This document shows positions 19,418 to 29,270 of a DNA stretch of 64,000 nucleotides, piece by piece; position 1 is the first letter of the stretch, and each line of letters begins with the position of its first letter. The position numbers and the translations under genes were made by a program. This DNA comes from Thiohalobacter thiocyanaticus (GTDB taxonomy: Bacteria > Pseudomonadota > Gammaproteobacteria > Thiohalobacterales > Thiohalobacteraceae), in the NCBI RefSeq assembly GCF_003932505.1, contig NZ_QZMU01000002.1, positions 179,136-243,135 of the forward strand. The letters run 5' to 3'. The notes beneath the pieces are model-generated. The model was not told the DNA's origin. It saw only the letters and a program-made list of their open reading frames with translations, and ran no database searches.

Positions 19418-19708
19418 TCATGGTAAATACCTATCTGCTGCGCGCTCAATGGTTTCATTCCGTTCATCGAACGATAGTTCTGGACCTATAGGACGAGACA
19501 GAACCTCGGATGCTTCGTAAACGAAAGTTTCCAGCAATCGTTCAGATTCCCTTCCATCGACCAACCCCTTCGCTTCTTCGTAAAGCCTTTTCAATACTTG
19601 AACACGCGCCTCTTTCTCAGAACTACCATATTCACCACAATCAAGCATCCCGCCTATATGCAGTAAATATCTAAGCCTTTCTTTACCGTCGCGATCGTCA
19701 GGCTCCAT
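19418..19708 (-). CDS. Small hypothetical protein, helical
   Basis: 96 residues from the ATG at 19708 (MEPDDRDGKERLRYLLHIGG). Charged and probably all-helical, with no signal peptide or membrane segment; ends FDERNETIERAADRYLP. I do not recognise the family. The frame stays open upstream through repeat R copies, but that extension is just translated repeat. The original 5' end may have been replaced by the repeat, so the gene could be truncated. Low-GC composition matches its neighbours. Confidence 0.4.
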   Translation of the reverse strand: MEPDDRDGKERLRYLLHIGGMLDCGEYGSSEKEARVQVLKRLYEEAKGLVDGRESERLLETFVYEASEVLSRPIGPELSFDERNETIERAADRYLP

Positions 19709-19744
19709 ATAGTAAAGCCCTTCTTTCTCGTCTTGCCCATAAAC

Positions 19745-19797
19745 GGGGTCAGGTCTTGCAATCAAACATTCGTTTGTCGTATTGCAAGACCTGACCC
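19745..19797. repeat. Hairpin repeat R, unit 4
   Basis: Best-preserved copy: GGGGTCAGGTCTTGCAAT at the left and ATTGCAAGACCTGACCC at the right are complements over 16 bases around an 18-base loop. Confidence 0.88.
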
Positions 19798-19927
19798 TTC
19801 TCTTTGACCCTTCTCTTCCAGAGCAATCAAAAATTCGTTTGTCGTATTGCAAGACCTGACCCTTCTCTTTGACCCTTCTCTTCCAGAGCAATCAAAAATT
19901 CGTTTGTCGTATTGCAAGACCTGACCC
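19798..19927. repeat. Two perfect 65-bp tandem copies carrying half of repeat R
   Basis: 19798-19862 and 19863-19927 are identical. Each contains the right half of repeat R (GTCGTATTGCAAGACCTGAC) with a replaced left arm (TCCAGAGCAATCAAAAATTC). Recent slippage or unequal exchange is likely. The rest of the gap, 19928-20204, holds no gene I can support. Confidence 0.85.
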
Positions 19928-20204
19928 TTCTCTTCCTTGTCGATAGCCTTTACGGCTATCCCTGTTTTTTTGTGCACGATAAGCCGCCAACGCCCGCTCA
20001 TACCGTGGCCGCACAACGACCGGTTTGCACCGCAATGGCGGATATTCGCGCGGGCAAAAGAAATGGTAAGTGTGGGCCGACAATAGTTATTCAGTATTTA
20101 CTAATTTATATATCGCTAAAGTTCCGCTTTGTGCCGTTTCCAGACCTCTCGCCTCACTCCCCCGGCACCCGTCGCACGTCGTATTACGCGCCTGACTTCC
20201 ACCA

Positions 20205-21773
<1,569 letters not shown>

Positions 21774-21780
21774 GGGTATG

Positions 21781-22245
21781 CTAAAGCGCCCTCACCTGTT
21801 CCAGAACGTCCCGGGCATGGCCCTCGGCACTGACCCCGTACAGGGCCTGACGCACGGTGCCGGCCTGGTCGATGATGAAGGTCGAGCGCACGATGCCCAT
21901 CTTCTTCTCGCCGCCCTTGTCCTTTTCCTGCCAGACGCCGTATTTTTCGCACACGCTGGCGTCGGGATCGGACAGCAGCTTCACGGTCAGGCCGTACTTG
22001 TCACGGAAGGCCGCGTGGCTGCCGCAGTCATCGCGACTGATGCCGAGCACCACGGTGTCGGCGGCGTCGAACTGATCCTGCAGTTCGGTAAAATCCTGCG
22101 CCTCGACAGTGCAGCCGGGGGTGTCGTCCTTGGGATAGAAGTAGACCACGACATTCTTCTCTCCCTTGTATCCGGACAGCTGGACCCGTTCGCCGTCGGT
22201 TTCCTCCAGGCTGAAATCAGGGGCGGTGTCGCCGGGGTTGAGCAT
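21781..22245 (-). CDS. bcp: Thioredoxin-dependent thiol peroxidase (BCP/PrxQ)
   Basis: 154 residues of the atypical peroxiredoxin family that reduces hydroperoxides with thioredoxin. The peroxidatic cysteine is in YFYPKDDTPGCTVEAQDF. The opening LNPGDTAPDFSLEETDGERV and the late VRSTFIIDQAGTVRQALYGV are typical. The ATG at 22245 is preceded by AAAGGAG at ideal spacing, which decides it over an in-frame start 39 bases upstream. Probably co-transcribed with the GNAT-nitrilase gene downstream. Confidence 0.95.
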   Translation of the reverse strand: MLNPGDTAPDFSLEETDGERVQLSGYKGEKNVVVYFYPKDDTPGCTVEAQDFTELQDQFDAADTVVLGISRDDCGSHAAFRDKYGLTVKLLSDPDASVCEKYGVWQEKDKGGEKKMGIVRSTFIIDQAGTVRQALYGVSAEGHARDVLEQVRAL

Positions 22246-22361
22246 GAATAATCTCCTTTCAGTGAACGGGTCGGGATTGGACACTGGTGACGGCTGTCAG
22301 CTCGACTCCAGGCCGCCCGTGAAATATTCCTGCGGCATGCCGTTACCCGTTGCGGTTTCTG

Positions 22362-22430
22362 GCTCCCGGCCTGCGCCGGGATGACGGTAGCCGCCGGCTG
22401 TTGGGTTACGGCGCGGCTGACCCGACCTAC
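22362..22430. repeat. Decayed half-copies of families B and A
   Basis: CCGGCCTGCGCCGGGATGAC (family B right half) is followed by GGGTTACGGCGCGGCTGACC and CGACCTAC (family A right half). They lie between mtnP and bcp. Confidence 0.6.
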
Positions 22431-22445
22431 ATGATAGACATCCGC

Positions 22446-23192
22446 TTACAGCGATGGAATCACCGCCTCCAGCAGACCGCGCACCTTGGTCATGGCGTTT
22501 TTCAGATGCACCTCGATCTCCTCCATGGTGATGTGACCGTCGCCCTCGCCGCGGCCGGCGGCCCAGTTGGCCACCACGGCACAGGAGGCATAGCACATGC
22601 CCTTCTCCGCCGCCAGGGCAGCCTCGGGCATGCCGGTCATGCCGACCATGTCGCAGCCGTCGCGCTCAAGCCGGTCGATCTCGGCGGCGGTCTCCAGCCG
22701 CGGGCCCTGGGTGGCACCATAGATGCCGCGCTCGATGGCGGTGATGCCTTCGCGGCGCGCGGTCTCGATCAGCTTGCGCCGAAGCTCGACACAGTAGGGA
22801 TAGGTGAAGTCGATATGGGTGACGGCGCTGTCATCGTCGTCGAAGAAGGTGTTCTCGCGGCCCCAGGTGTAGTCAATGATCTGGTCGGGGAAGGCCAGGG
22901 TCGCCGGCACCATACCACGGGTGATTCCACCCACGGCGGCCACCGCGATGATGTCCTCGATGCCGATGTGATGCAGGGCCCAGATGTTGGCGCGGTAATT
23001 GACCTTGTGCGGCGGAATGGTGTGGCCGGAGCCGTGACGCGGCAGGAACACCACCTGGGTGCCGCTGATGCGGCCGTGGGTCAACGGCCCTGACGGCTCG
23101 CCGTAGGGCGTCTGCAGTACCTCGCGGCGCTCGATCTCCAGGTTCTTGAGCTTGTCCAGCCCGCTGCCGCCGATGATCGCCAGTTTTGCCAT
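22446..23192 (-). CDS. mtnP: S-methyl-5'-thioinosine (or -adenosine) phosphorylase
   Basis: 248 residues of the trimeric purine phosphorylase family: AIIGGSGLDKL at the N-terminus, LPRHGSGHTIPPHKVNYRAN (phosphate and base site), and VGMTGMPEAALA. Pseudomonas-type proteins of this length prefer methylthioinosine and release hypoxanthine. The adjacent hpt gene, ten bases upstream, would recycle that hypoxanthine, so I favour the thioinosine activity. The ATG at 23192 gives the canonical MAKLAIIGGSG start. Methylthioadenosine phosphorylase is the alternative. Confidence 0.9.
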   Translation of the reverse strand: MAKLAIIGGSGLDKLKNLEIERREVLQTPYGEPSGPLTHGRISGTQVVFLPRHGSGHTIPPHKVNYRANIWALHHIGIEDIIAVAAVGGITRGMVPATLAFPDQIIDYTWGRENTFFDDDDSAVTHIDFTYPYCVELRRKLIETARREGITAIERGIYGATQGPRLETAAEIDRLERDGCDMVGMTGMPEAALAAEKGMCYASCAVVANWAAGRGEGDGHITMEEIEVHLKNAMTKVRGLLEAVIPSL

Positions 23193-23202
23193 TAGTGTTC
23201 CT

Positions 23203-23757
23203 TTATTCGTCCACGGCGTAGATCGCCGGCAGATTGCGGTGATAGCCGTGATAGTCCATGCCACAGCCGAAGACGTAGCGGTCCTCGACTTCCAGCCCGG
23301 TGAAATCCGCCTCGACCCCGTCTACACAGCGGTCATGGCGCTTCTGCACCAGCACCGCGCTGTAGACCGCCTCGGCCCCTTCCTGAAGGCAGAAGTCCTT
23401 GATCGCTTCCAGAGTCAGCCCCTCGTCCAGGATATCGTCCAGGATCAGCACGGTGCGATCCCTGAGCGGGAAGTTGGGGCGGTTGATCCAGTACAGCTCA
23501 CCGCCCTTGGTGCGGCCACGGTAGCGGGTGGCGTGGACATAATCCAGCTGCAGGGGAAAGTGCAGCCGGGGCAACAGCTGCCCGGCCAGTACGATGGCCC
23601 CGGTCATGACGCTGATTACCAGCGGATTGGCATGCTCCAGCCGCTCGGTGATGGCGGTGGCCATGACATCCAGGCTGTGCTGTACGGTCTCTGCACTGTG
23701 TACGCATTCAGCCTGTTCCAGGACGCGGCGGGCTTCGGTGGGGGTGATATCGGTCAT
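23203..23757 (-). CDS. hpt: Hypoxanthine-guanine phosphoribosyltransferase
   Basis: 184 residues. Converts hypoxanthine or guanine plus PRPP to IMP or GMP. The PRPP-binding motif is VLILDDILDEGLTL; PLVISVMTGAIVLAGQLLPR and YRGRTKGGELYW are also typical. The ATG at 23757 yields MTDITPTEARRVLEQ; longer in-frame starts run into intergenic sequence. It is the first gene of a two-gene purine salvage unit with mtnP (ten-base gap). Confidence 0.93.
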   Translation of the reverse strand: MTDITPTEARRVLEQAECVHSAETVQHSLDVMATAITERLEHANPLVISVMTGAIVLAGQLLPRLHFPLQLDYVHATRYRGRTKGGELYWINRPNFPLRDRTVLILDDILDEGLTLEAIKDFCLQEGAEAVYSAVLVQKRHDRCVDGVEADFTGLEVEDRYVFGCGMDYHGYHRNLPAIYAVDE

Positions 23758-23844
23758 TGATAAGGTTTTTTCTGGGTTCCAGGTTGTAAGCCGGAAAGGA
23801 TGGGAGAGGCGCCGGGCGCTGTAACCCACCGAGTATCGAACCAC

Positions 23845-23873
23845 GATGGGTTGCGCTTCGCTTCACCCATCCT
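23845..23873. repeat. Short palindrome, family E
   Basis: GATGGGTTGCGCTTCGCTTC followed by ACCCATC folds into a hairpin. A near-identical copy lies at 29242-29270. Here it sits between the patatin-like gene and hpt and could act as a terminator. Confidence 0.6.
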
Positions 23874-23882
23874 GCGGGTTGT

Positions 23883-24827
23883 TTATTCCACGAGCCGTTT
23901 GATCTGGTCGCCGGCCCGTTTTGCAACATCATACCCTTCCTCGATCGCCTCGGTGGCGCGATGAAACTCCAGCAGCCGGATCTGGGACAGGCGCGGGGTC
24001 AGCAGCACGTCCGGCGGGTCACCGGCCATACGCGCACGGGTGATGCGCACCTGCATAATGTAAACGCTTTGCGCCAGCACGTCGACCAGCGACGGCGGCG
24101 CGTTTTCCGCCTGCTGGAAATAGCCCTTCCACTGCTCCATGGGCTTATGAAACAGGGTCTGAAACATACCCTGCCAGTCGCCCTGTTTGAACAGTTGCGC
24201 CCAGGCCTTCTGCGCCGATTCGTCATCCTCTGTGGGCAGGACCTCGGGGGGATGGTATGTGCGTCGGCTCAGAATATCCGAGTTGAGATCGACCGCAATG
24301 ATGCGCTCCGCGCCCAGCGCCCGGCACAGGGACACCGGCACCGGGTTGACCAGACCACCGTCGACCAGCCAGCGCCCTTCCCGTTCCACCGGTGTGAACA
24401 GGCCCGGCAGTGCGATGGAAGCGCGCATGGCGTCCATCAGCGAGCCGGACTTCAGCCATACCTCCTGGCCGTTGGCCAGCTCGGTCGCCACCGCAGCAAA
24501 GGGACGGTCAAGCCTGTCGATCTCGGCGTCCCGCAGCCGGTCGCGGAAGAAATCCATCAGCTTGGTACCCTGGAGCAGACCACCGGTGAAGGTCACGTCC
24601 AGATAACGGATGATATCCTGCCAGGTAAGCTGCTCCAGCCATTCACGCAGGGTATCGAGCTGGCCGGCCGCCTCGGCGCCGCCGACGATGGCGCCAATGG
24701 AGGTACCACAGATGACATCCACATCGATGCCCTCGTCCTTCAGATACTGGATGACGCCGATGTGCGCCCAGCCGCGCGCCGCGCCGCCGCCCAGCGCCAG
24801 ACCGATGCGGGGCCGGTGTCCGCTCAC
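23883..24827 (-). CDS. Patatin-like phospholipase, RssA type
   Basis: 314 residues with the complete patatin dyad: oxyanion-hole LALGGGAARGWAHIG, nucleophile Ser in CGTSIGAIVGG, and Asp in VDGGLVNPVPVSLC. It resembles E. coli RssA/YchK, a predicted serine hydrolase of uncertain substrate. No signal peptide. The start overlaps the mscS stop by four bases, so it is translationally coupled to a mechanosensitive channel gene; a membrane-lipid role would fit but is inference. Confidence 0.9.
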   Translation of the reverse strand: MSGHRPRIGLALGGGAARGWAHIGVIQYLKDEGIDVDVICGTSIGAIVGGAEAAGQLDTLREWLEQLTWQDIIRYLDVTFTGGLLQGTKLMDFFRDRLRDAEIDRLDRPFAAVATELANGQEVWLKSGSLMDAMRASIALPGLFTPVEREGRWLVDGGLVNPVPVSLCRALGAERIIAVDLNSDILSRRTYHPPEVLPTEDDESAQKAWAQLFKQGDWQGMFQTLFHKPMEQWKGYFQQAENAPPSLVDVLAQSVYIMQVRITRARMAGDPPDVLLTPRLSQIRLLEFHRATEAIEEGYDVAKRAGDQIKRLVE

Positions 24828-25969
24828 TGCCCGCCCGCCGGGACCGGGGCCGGGTCATCGTCGCCGGGTGCATCACGCTCGAGCAGCAGCCGTTCGGGCA
24901 CATGCAGGGTGCGGGTCGGGTAGGCGATCTCGGCGCCGTGATTGGCAATGATGTCGGCGATCTTCAGCAGGATATCGTGCTTGATGCGGTGGAACTCGGT
25001 CCAGACCGTGGTGTGGGTGAAGGTGTAGACCATGAAGTCGATCGAGGAGGCATTGAAGGCGTTGAAGTACACCATCAGGGTCTGGGTCTCATCTATCTCC
25101 TCGTGGGACTGCAGCAGCTCACGCACCTCGTCGGTAATGGCATGCATCTTGTCCATGTCGTCATAGCGGATGCCGATGGTTTCAAAGATACGCCGGTGGC
25201 TCATGCGCCGCGGATTCTCCACGATGATGCTGGTGAAGACCGAGTTGGGCACGTACAGCGGCCGCTTGTCGAAGGTGCGGATGGTGGTGATGCGCCAGCC
25301 GATGTCCTCCACCACGCCCTCGATCTCGCGGTCCGGCGAGCGGATCCAGTCCCCGACATTGAAGGGCCGGTCCAGATAGACCATCATGGCGCCGAAGAAA
25401 TTGGCCAGCATGCCCTGGGCGGCGAAACCAACCGCGATGCCACCGATGCCGCCGAAGGCCAGCACGCCGGAGATGCTGAAGCCCAGTGTCTGCAACACCA
25501 CCAGGAAGGAGGTAATGACAACTGTGGCACGCAGCAGCTTGCCGATGGCATCCAGGGTGGTGCGATCATAGGGCTTGTCTTCGATCGCGCGCTGTTGCAG
25601 GACGTTATTCTGCACATTGTTGATCAGGCGCAGCAGGAACCAGGCCATGACCGCGATCACGCCCACGTCGCGGATGGGATCCACGGCAGTGAAGATGGGC
25701 GAATCCGTCTTGGCGTGGATGATCTCGGCGGCGAAGGCGATGCCCACCACCCAGATCAGGAGCCGGACCGGCTTGCGTGCCGACTCGGCCAGGGCGTCGT
25801 CCCAGGTGTTGCGGGTCTTCTGAAAGCGCGCATACAGGCGGTCGAGCAGCTTACCGGCGATGTAGCTCAGCAGCAGCGAAACGAAGACGATGATGAACAC
25901 CTGGTAGACCCAGGTGTTTTTGGTGCTCCAGGCGTACAGCGGCCGTATGTATTCGATGAAGTTATCCAT
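24824..25969 (-). CDS. MscS-family mechanosensitive ion channel
   Basis: 381 residues. Membrane helices near VFIIVFVSLLLSYIAGKLL, LLIWVVGIAFAAEII and VVITSFLVVLQTLGFSISGV, then the pore-lining TM3 region AFGGIGGIAVGFAAQGMLAN. The cytosolic beta domain follows: FNVGDWIRSPDREIEGVVED and VYVPNSVFTSIIVENPRRMS-like text. It releases solutes under hypo-osmotic stress. First gene of a coupled pair with the patatin-like protein. Confidence 0.93.
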   Translation of the reverse strand: MDNFIEYIRPLYAWSTKNTWVYQVFIIVFVSLLLSYIAGKLLDRLYARFQKTRNTWDDALAESARKPVRLLIWVVGIAFAAEIIHAKTDSPIFTAVDPIRDVGVIAVMAWFLLRLINNVQNNVLQQRAIEDKPYDRTTLDAIGKLLRATVVITSFLVVLQTLGFSISGVLAFGGIGGIAVGFAAQGMLANFFGAMMVYLDRPFNVGDWIRSPDREIEGVVEDIGWRITTIRTFDKRPLYVPNSVFTSIIVENPRRMSHRRIFETIGIRYDDMDKMHAITDEVRELLQSHEEIDETQTLMVYFNAFNASSIDFMVYTFTHTTVWTEFHRIKHDILLKIADIIANHGAEIAYPTRTLHVPERLLLERDAPGDDDPAPVPAGGQ

Positions 25970-26006
25970 GCGGATTATGTTATCTCACAGCGTTTCAGAT
26001 GACCCC

Positions 26007-26090
26007 GTCATTGCGAGGCGCAATGCGCCGCGGCAATCTCGGAACAGAGGATCATGCGGCCGGAGATTGCCACGCTTCGCTCGCAATGAC
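26007..26090. repeat. Intergenic palindromic repeat, family C
   Basis: Arms GTCATTGCGAGGCGCAATGC and CACGCTTCGCTCGCAATGAC, with GCGGCAATCTC and GAGATTGCC inside. Other copies at 27275 (half), 29148, 44531, 47720, 48957 and 53843. Confidence 0.85.
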
Positions 26091-26105
26091 GAGAAATTAA
26101 TTGCG

Positions 26106-27155
26106 TTATTCCAGATCCATATCCAGCAGTGGCTCGCTGTCATAGCCCTGCACCGCGGCCACCGCCTCGCGCCAGCGCGGCGATTGCCTCAATTGTTCAG
26201 GCGTGACCGCCTGGCGGCCGTGCAGCCGGATCAGCCGGGCCTGCGAGGCCGGATTCTCGTAGCCCTCCAGTGCCTCGACCACGGCACGTGCCTCCTGCGG
26301 CCGGTTGCACACCAGGATCATGTCGCAGCCGGCATTGAGCGCGCTCTGTGCGCGCGCCACCGGATCGCCGGCGCGTTCGGCTGCGGCCATGCTCAGGTCG
26401 TCGCTGAAGATCACACCCTCGAAGCGCAGCTGCCGACGCAGGTAGTCCTGCAGCCAGAAGGCCGAGAAGCCGGCCAGGTCGGCGTCGATCCGGGGGTAGA
26501 GCACATGGGCGACCATGATCCCGGCCAGGCCCTGATGAATCAAGCGTTCGAACGGCAGCAGATCCTCCAGTTCCAGGTCGGCCAGCTCGCGCTCGTCCAC
26601 CGGCAGGGCCAGATGCGAATCGGCCTCCACCCCGCCGTGACCGGGATAGTGCTTGCCCACCGCCGCCATGCCGGCACTCTGCATGCCCTTCTGGTAGGCA
26701 TGGGCCAGTTCGGCCACCGCCTCCGGCCGGCGATGGAAGGCACGGTCGCCGATCACCGAGCTGCGGCGGCGGTCGATGTCCAGCACCGGCGCGAAGCTCA
26801 GATCCACGCCCATGGCACGCAGCTCGCTGGCCATCAGCCAGCCGGTGGTCTCGGCCAGAGCCAGGGCACGATTGCGCTCCTCGTCATAGACTCGCCCCAG
26901 TTCCGCTACCGGCGGCAGGCGGGTGAAGCCGTCGCGGAAACGCTGCACCCGGCCGCCCTCCTGGTCCACGGCGATCAGCAGGCGCGGATCGCGCAGGCCG
27001 TGCAGCTCGTCGATCAGCGCATGCAACTGTGCCGGAGAGGTGTAATTGCGGCTGAACAGGATCACCCCGCCGACCTCGGGCCGGCACAGCAGCTCGCGCT
27101 CGGCCGCGCTCGGCTGCGTGCCCTCGATGTCCAGCATGACCGGTCCCAGTGACAT
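26106..27155 (-). CDS. nagZ: Beta-N-acetylhexosaminidase NagZ
   Basis: 349 residues, glycoside hydrolase family 3, cytosolic. Removes GlcNAc from GlcNAc-anhydro-muropeptides in cell-wall recycling. The substrate loop with the catalytic Asp-His pair is KHYPGHGGVEADSHLALP; the nucleophile aspartate is in VIFSDDLSM; the opening is MLDIEGTQPSAAERELL. DQEGGRVQRFRDGFTRLP is also diagnostic. It lies downstream of a peptide-uptake operon that includes an L,D-transpeptidase-fold protein, which suggests a common theme of murein fragment processing. Confidence 0.96.
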   Translation of the reverse strand: MSLGPVMLDIEGTQPSAAERELLCRPEVGGVILFSRNYTSPAQLHALIDELHGLRDPRLLIAVDQEGGRVQRFRDGFTRLPPVAELGRVYDEERNRALALAETTGWLMASELRAMGVDLSFAPVLDIDRRRSSVIGDRAFHRRPEAVAELAHAYQKGMQSAGMAAVGKHYPGHGGVEADSHLALPVDERELADLELEDLLPFERLIHQGLAGIMVAHVLYPRIDADLAGFSAFWLQDYLRRQLRFEGVIFSDDLSMAAAERAGDPVARAQSALNAGCDMILVCNRPQEARAVVEALEGYENPASQARLIRLHGRQAVTPEQLRQSPRWREAVAAVQGYDSEPLLDMDLE

Positions 27156-27178
27156 GGTGCTTTCCTTCTAAACATCGC

Positions 27179-27302
27179 AGGTCGGGTTAGCCCGAAGGGC
27201 GTAACCCGACGTGCCCGCCGTGAGTGTCGGGTTACGCTGTGCTAACCCGACCTACAAGACTGATCTGGCATCAGGAGATTGCCACGCTACGCTCGCAATG
27301 AC
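27179..27302. repeat. Family A palindrome followed by half of family C
   Basis: 27179-27255 is a full family A copy (GGTCGGGTTAGCCCGAAGGG to GCTAACCCGACCTAC). 27275-27302 is the right half of family C (GAGATTGCCACGCTACGCTC). They separate nagZ from the permease genes. Confidence 0.75.
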
Positions 27303-27393
27303 AGGAATAGCTGGCTTAATCAGAGTTTCCTTAATGCTTACACAAACACTTGGCTGAATCTGCGTCATTCCGTGTATTTCCGTGACCATTATA

Positions 27394-28185
27394 TCAACGC
27401 AGCCGCACATCCATGCGGTCGCGCAGCCTGTCCCCCAGCAGGTTCACCGCCAGGACCACCAGCAGCATGGCCAGGCCGGGCACCAGCACCATGTGCGGGG
27501 CAACCAGCAGGTAGCGGGTGCCGTCGCGGATCATGCTGCCCCAGGAGGCCGCCGGCGGCTGCACCCCCAGGCCCAGGAACGACAGCCCGGCCTCGGCGAT
27601 GACGATGGAGGCCACACCGAAGGTCGCCTCCACGATCAGGGGTGCGCTGAGCAGGGGGATCAGGTGCCGCAGAATGATCCGCCGCCGCCGGCTGCCCAGG
27701 GCGATGGCCGCGGCCACATGCTCGCGCTGCTTGAGCGACAGCACCTGGGCCCGGGCCAGACGGGCAAAGCCCACCCATCCCACCAGGCTCAGGGCGATGA
27801 CGACATTGCCGATGCCGGGCCCCAGTATACCGGCAAGCGCGATGGCCAGCAGGATACCGGGAAAGGCCAGGAAGATGTCTATCACATGGACGACCACCCG
27901 GTCGACCTTGCCGCCCAGGTAGCCGCTGATACTGCCGATCAGGGTGCCGGCCACGGCCGACAGGCTCACCACCCACAGCGCCACCCAGAAGGAGGTCCGG
28001 GCCCCGGCAATCACCCGGTCCAGCAGCGGTCGTCCCAGGTCATCGTAACCCAGCCAGCCGGCCTCCCAGGGCGGCGCCAGGATGAGCTCGAGCCGGATGC
28101 GGTCGGGGTCCAGCCCGAGCGCGCCGGCCAGCACGGCCGCGGCCGCCCACAGCAGCAGGATGGCCGCCGGCAGCTTAACCCGCAT
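27394..28185 (-). CDS. Oligopeptide/dipeptide ABC transporter permease (DppC/OppC type)
   Basis: 263 residues with about six membrane helices and the BPD_transp_1 coupling loop (LARAQVLSLKQREHVAAAIA, then ALGSRRRRIILRHLIP). N-terminal LPAAILLLWAAAAVLAGALG is the signal anchor of OppC-type permeases. The start overlaps the DppB-type gene by 11 bases. No ATPase gene is in the cluster, so ATP-binding subunits must be supplied from elsewhere. Peptide or murein-peptide substrates are the family-based expectation. Confidence 0.9.
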   Translation of the reverse strand: MRVKLPAAILLLWAAAAVLAGALGLDPDRIRLELILAPPWEAGWLGYDDLGRPLLDRVIAGARTSFWVALWVVSLSAVAGTLIGSISGYLGGKVDRVVVHVIDIFLAFPGILLAIALAGILGPGIGNVVIALSLVGWVGFARLARAQVLSLKQREHVAAAIALGSRRRRIILRHLIPLLSAPLIVEATFGVASIVIAEAGLSFLGLGVQPPAASWGSMIRDGTRYLLVAPHMVLVPGLAMLLVVLAVNLLGDRLRDRMDVRLR

Positions 28186-29110
28186 CGCTCTCTCCCAGCC
28201 GGATGCGTGGGTCGATCCAGGCGTAGAGCAGATCGGTCAGCATGTTGACCAGCACATAGCTCAGGCTGATGAGCAGGACGCAGACCTGCACCAGCGGATA
28301 GTCGCGGCTCTGGATGGCCTCGATGGTCAATGAACCCAGGCCGGGCCAGCCGAACACCACCTCGGTGATCACCGCCCCGGCCAGCAGGGTGCCGAGCTGC
28401 AGCCCCAGCACCGTGATCACCGGCAGCAGCGCGTTGGGCAGGGCGTGGCGGGTCAGCACCTGGCGTGTGGACAGGCCGCGGGCATAGGCGCTGCGGATGA
28501 AGTCCTCGCCCAGCACTTCCAGCACACTGCTGCGCACCATGCGCGAGAGCACCGCCGCCAGTGACATGCCCAGGGTCAGCGCCGGCAGGATCAGCGCGCC
28601 GGGCGATTCGCGGCCGCTCACCGGCAGCCAGCCCAGCCAGACCGAGAACAGCAGGATGAGCAGCGGCCCCAGCCAGAAATTCGGGATGGACACGCCCAGC
28701 AGCGAAAAGGCCATCGCACCCCGGTCCCAGCCGGTATTGCGGCGCACCGCCGCCAGCAGCCCGAGCGGCAGCGCCAGCACCAGGGTGAAGGCCAGCGCGG
28801 CCAGCGCCAGTTCCAGGGTGGCGGGGATGCGTTCGGCCAGCAGCTCGACGATCGGCCGCCGGTGATGCAGCGAATGCCCCAGTTCCCCCCTGGCCAGCCC
28901 GCCCAGGTACTCGCCCAGCTGCACGCCCAGCGGCCGGTCCAGCCCCAGGTTCTGGCGCAGCGCCTCGCGGTCGGCCGCCGAGGCCGACTCGCCCAGCATC
29001 ACGTCCACCGGATCACGGGGAATGAGATGGATCAGCAGGAATACCAGCACCACCACGCCCAGCACCACGATGGCGGTGCTGAGCAGGCGGCGGGTCAGTT
29101 CAGCGAGCAT
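28175..29110 (-). CDS. Oligopeptide/dipeptide ABC transporter permease (DppB/OppB type)
   Basis: 311 residues, six membrane helices. Opens LLSTAIVVLGVVVLVFLLIH with LIPRDPVDVMLGE, the OppB periplasmic motif. The coupling loop SSVLEVLGEDFIRSAYARGL and the end MLTDLLYAWIDPRIRLG are classic. The partner permease overlaps its 3' end. Upstream on the same strand lie the L,D-transpeptidase and peptide-binding protein genes, separated by a repeat-filled 158-base gap. Confidence 0.93.
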   Translation of the reverse strand: MLAELTRRLLSTAIVVLGVVVLVFLLIHLIPRDPVDVMLGESASAADREALRQNLGLDRPLGVQLGEYLGGLARGELGHSLHHRRPIVELLAERIPATLELALAALAFTLVLALPLGLLAAVRRNTGWDRGAMAFSLLGVSIPNFWLGPLLILLFSVWLGWLPVSGRESPGALILPALTLGMSLAAVLSRMVRSSVLEVLGEDFIRSAYARGLSTRQVLTRHALPNALLPVITVLGLQLGTLLAGAVITEVVFGWPGLGSLTIEAIQSRDYPLVQVCVLLISLSYVLVNMLTDLLYAWIDPRIRLGESDAG

Positions 29111-29147
29111 GTATGTTCATGTGCCTCATAGCACTTCCGAATAATCC

Positions 29148-29270
29148 GTCATTGCGATGCCCAGACCCGAAGGGTGGGGTACCCATAATGAAACCCGAAG
29201 GGGTTCTATGGGGCGCAGCGCCGCGGCAATCTCTCACTGAAGATGGGTTGCGCTTCGCTCCACCCATCCT
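29148..29270. repeat. Composite of family C fragments and a family E palindrome
   Basis: Starts with GTCATTGCGATGC (family C left end), is interrupted by a short imperfect duplication (ACCCGAAGGG twice), continues with GCAGCGCCGCGGCAATCTCT (family C core) and ends with the family E palindrome (29242-29270). The last bases overlap the stop codon of the L,D-transpeptidase gene. Confidence 0.6.

Noticed and set aside
18364..19927. CRISPR array
   Set aside because: The copies are irregularly spaced, separated by genes, and strongly palindromic over their full length; there are no short unique spacers or cas genes.
19892..20083. A 63-codon minus-strand frame with MSAHTYHFFCPREYPPL
   Set aside because: It ends in translated repeat R, and has no family likeness or ribosome binding site.
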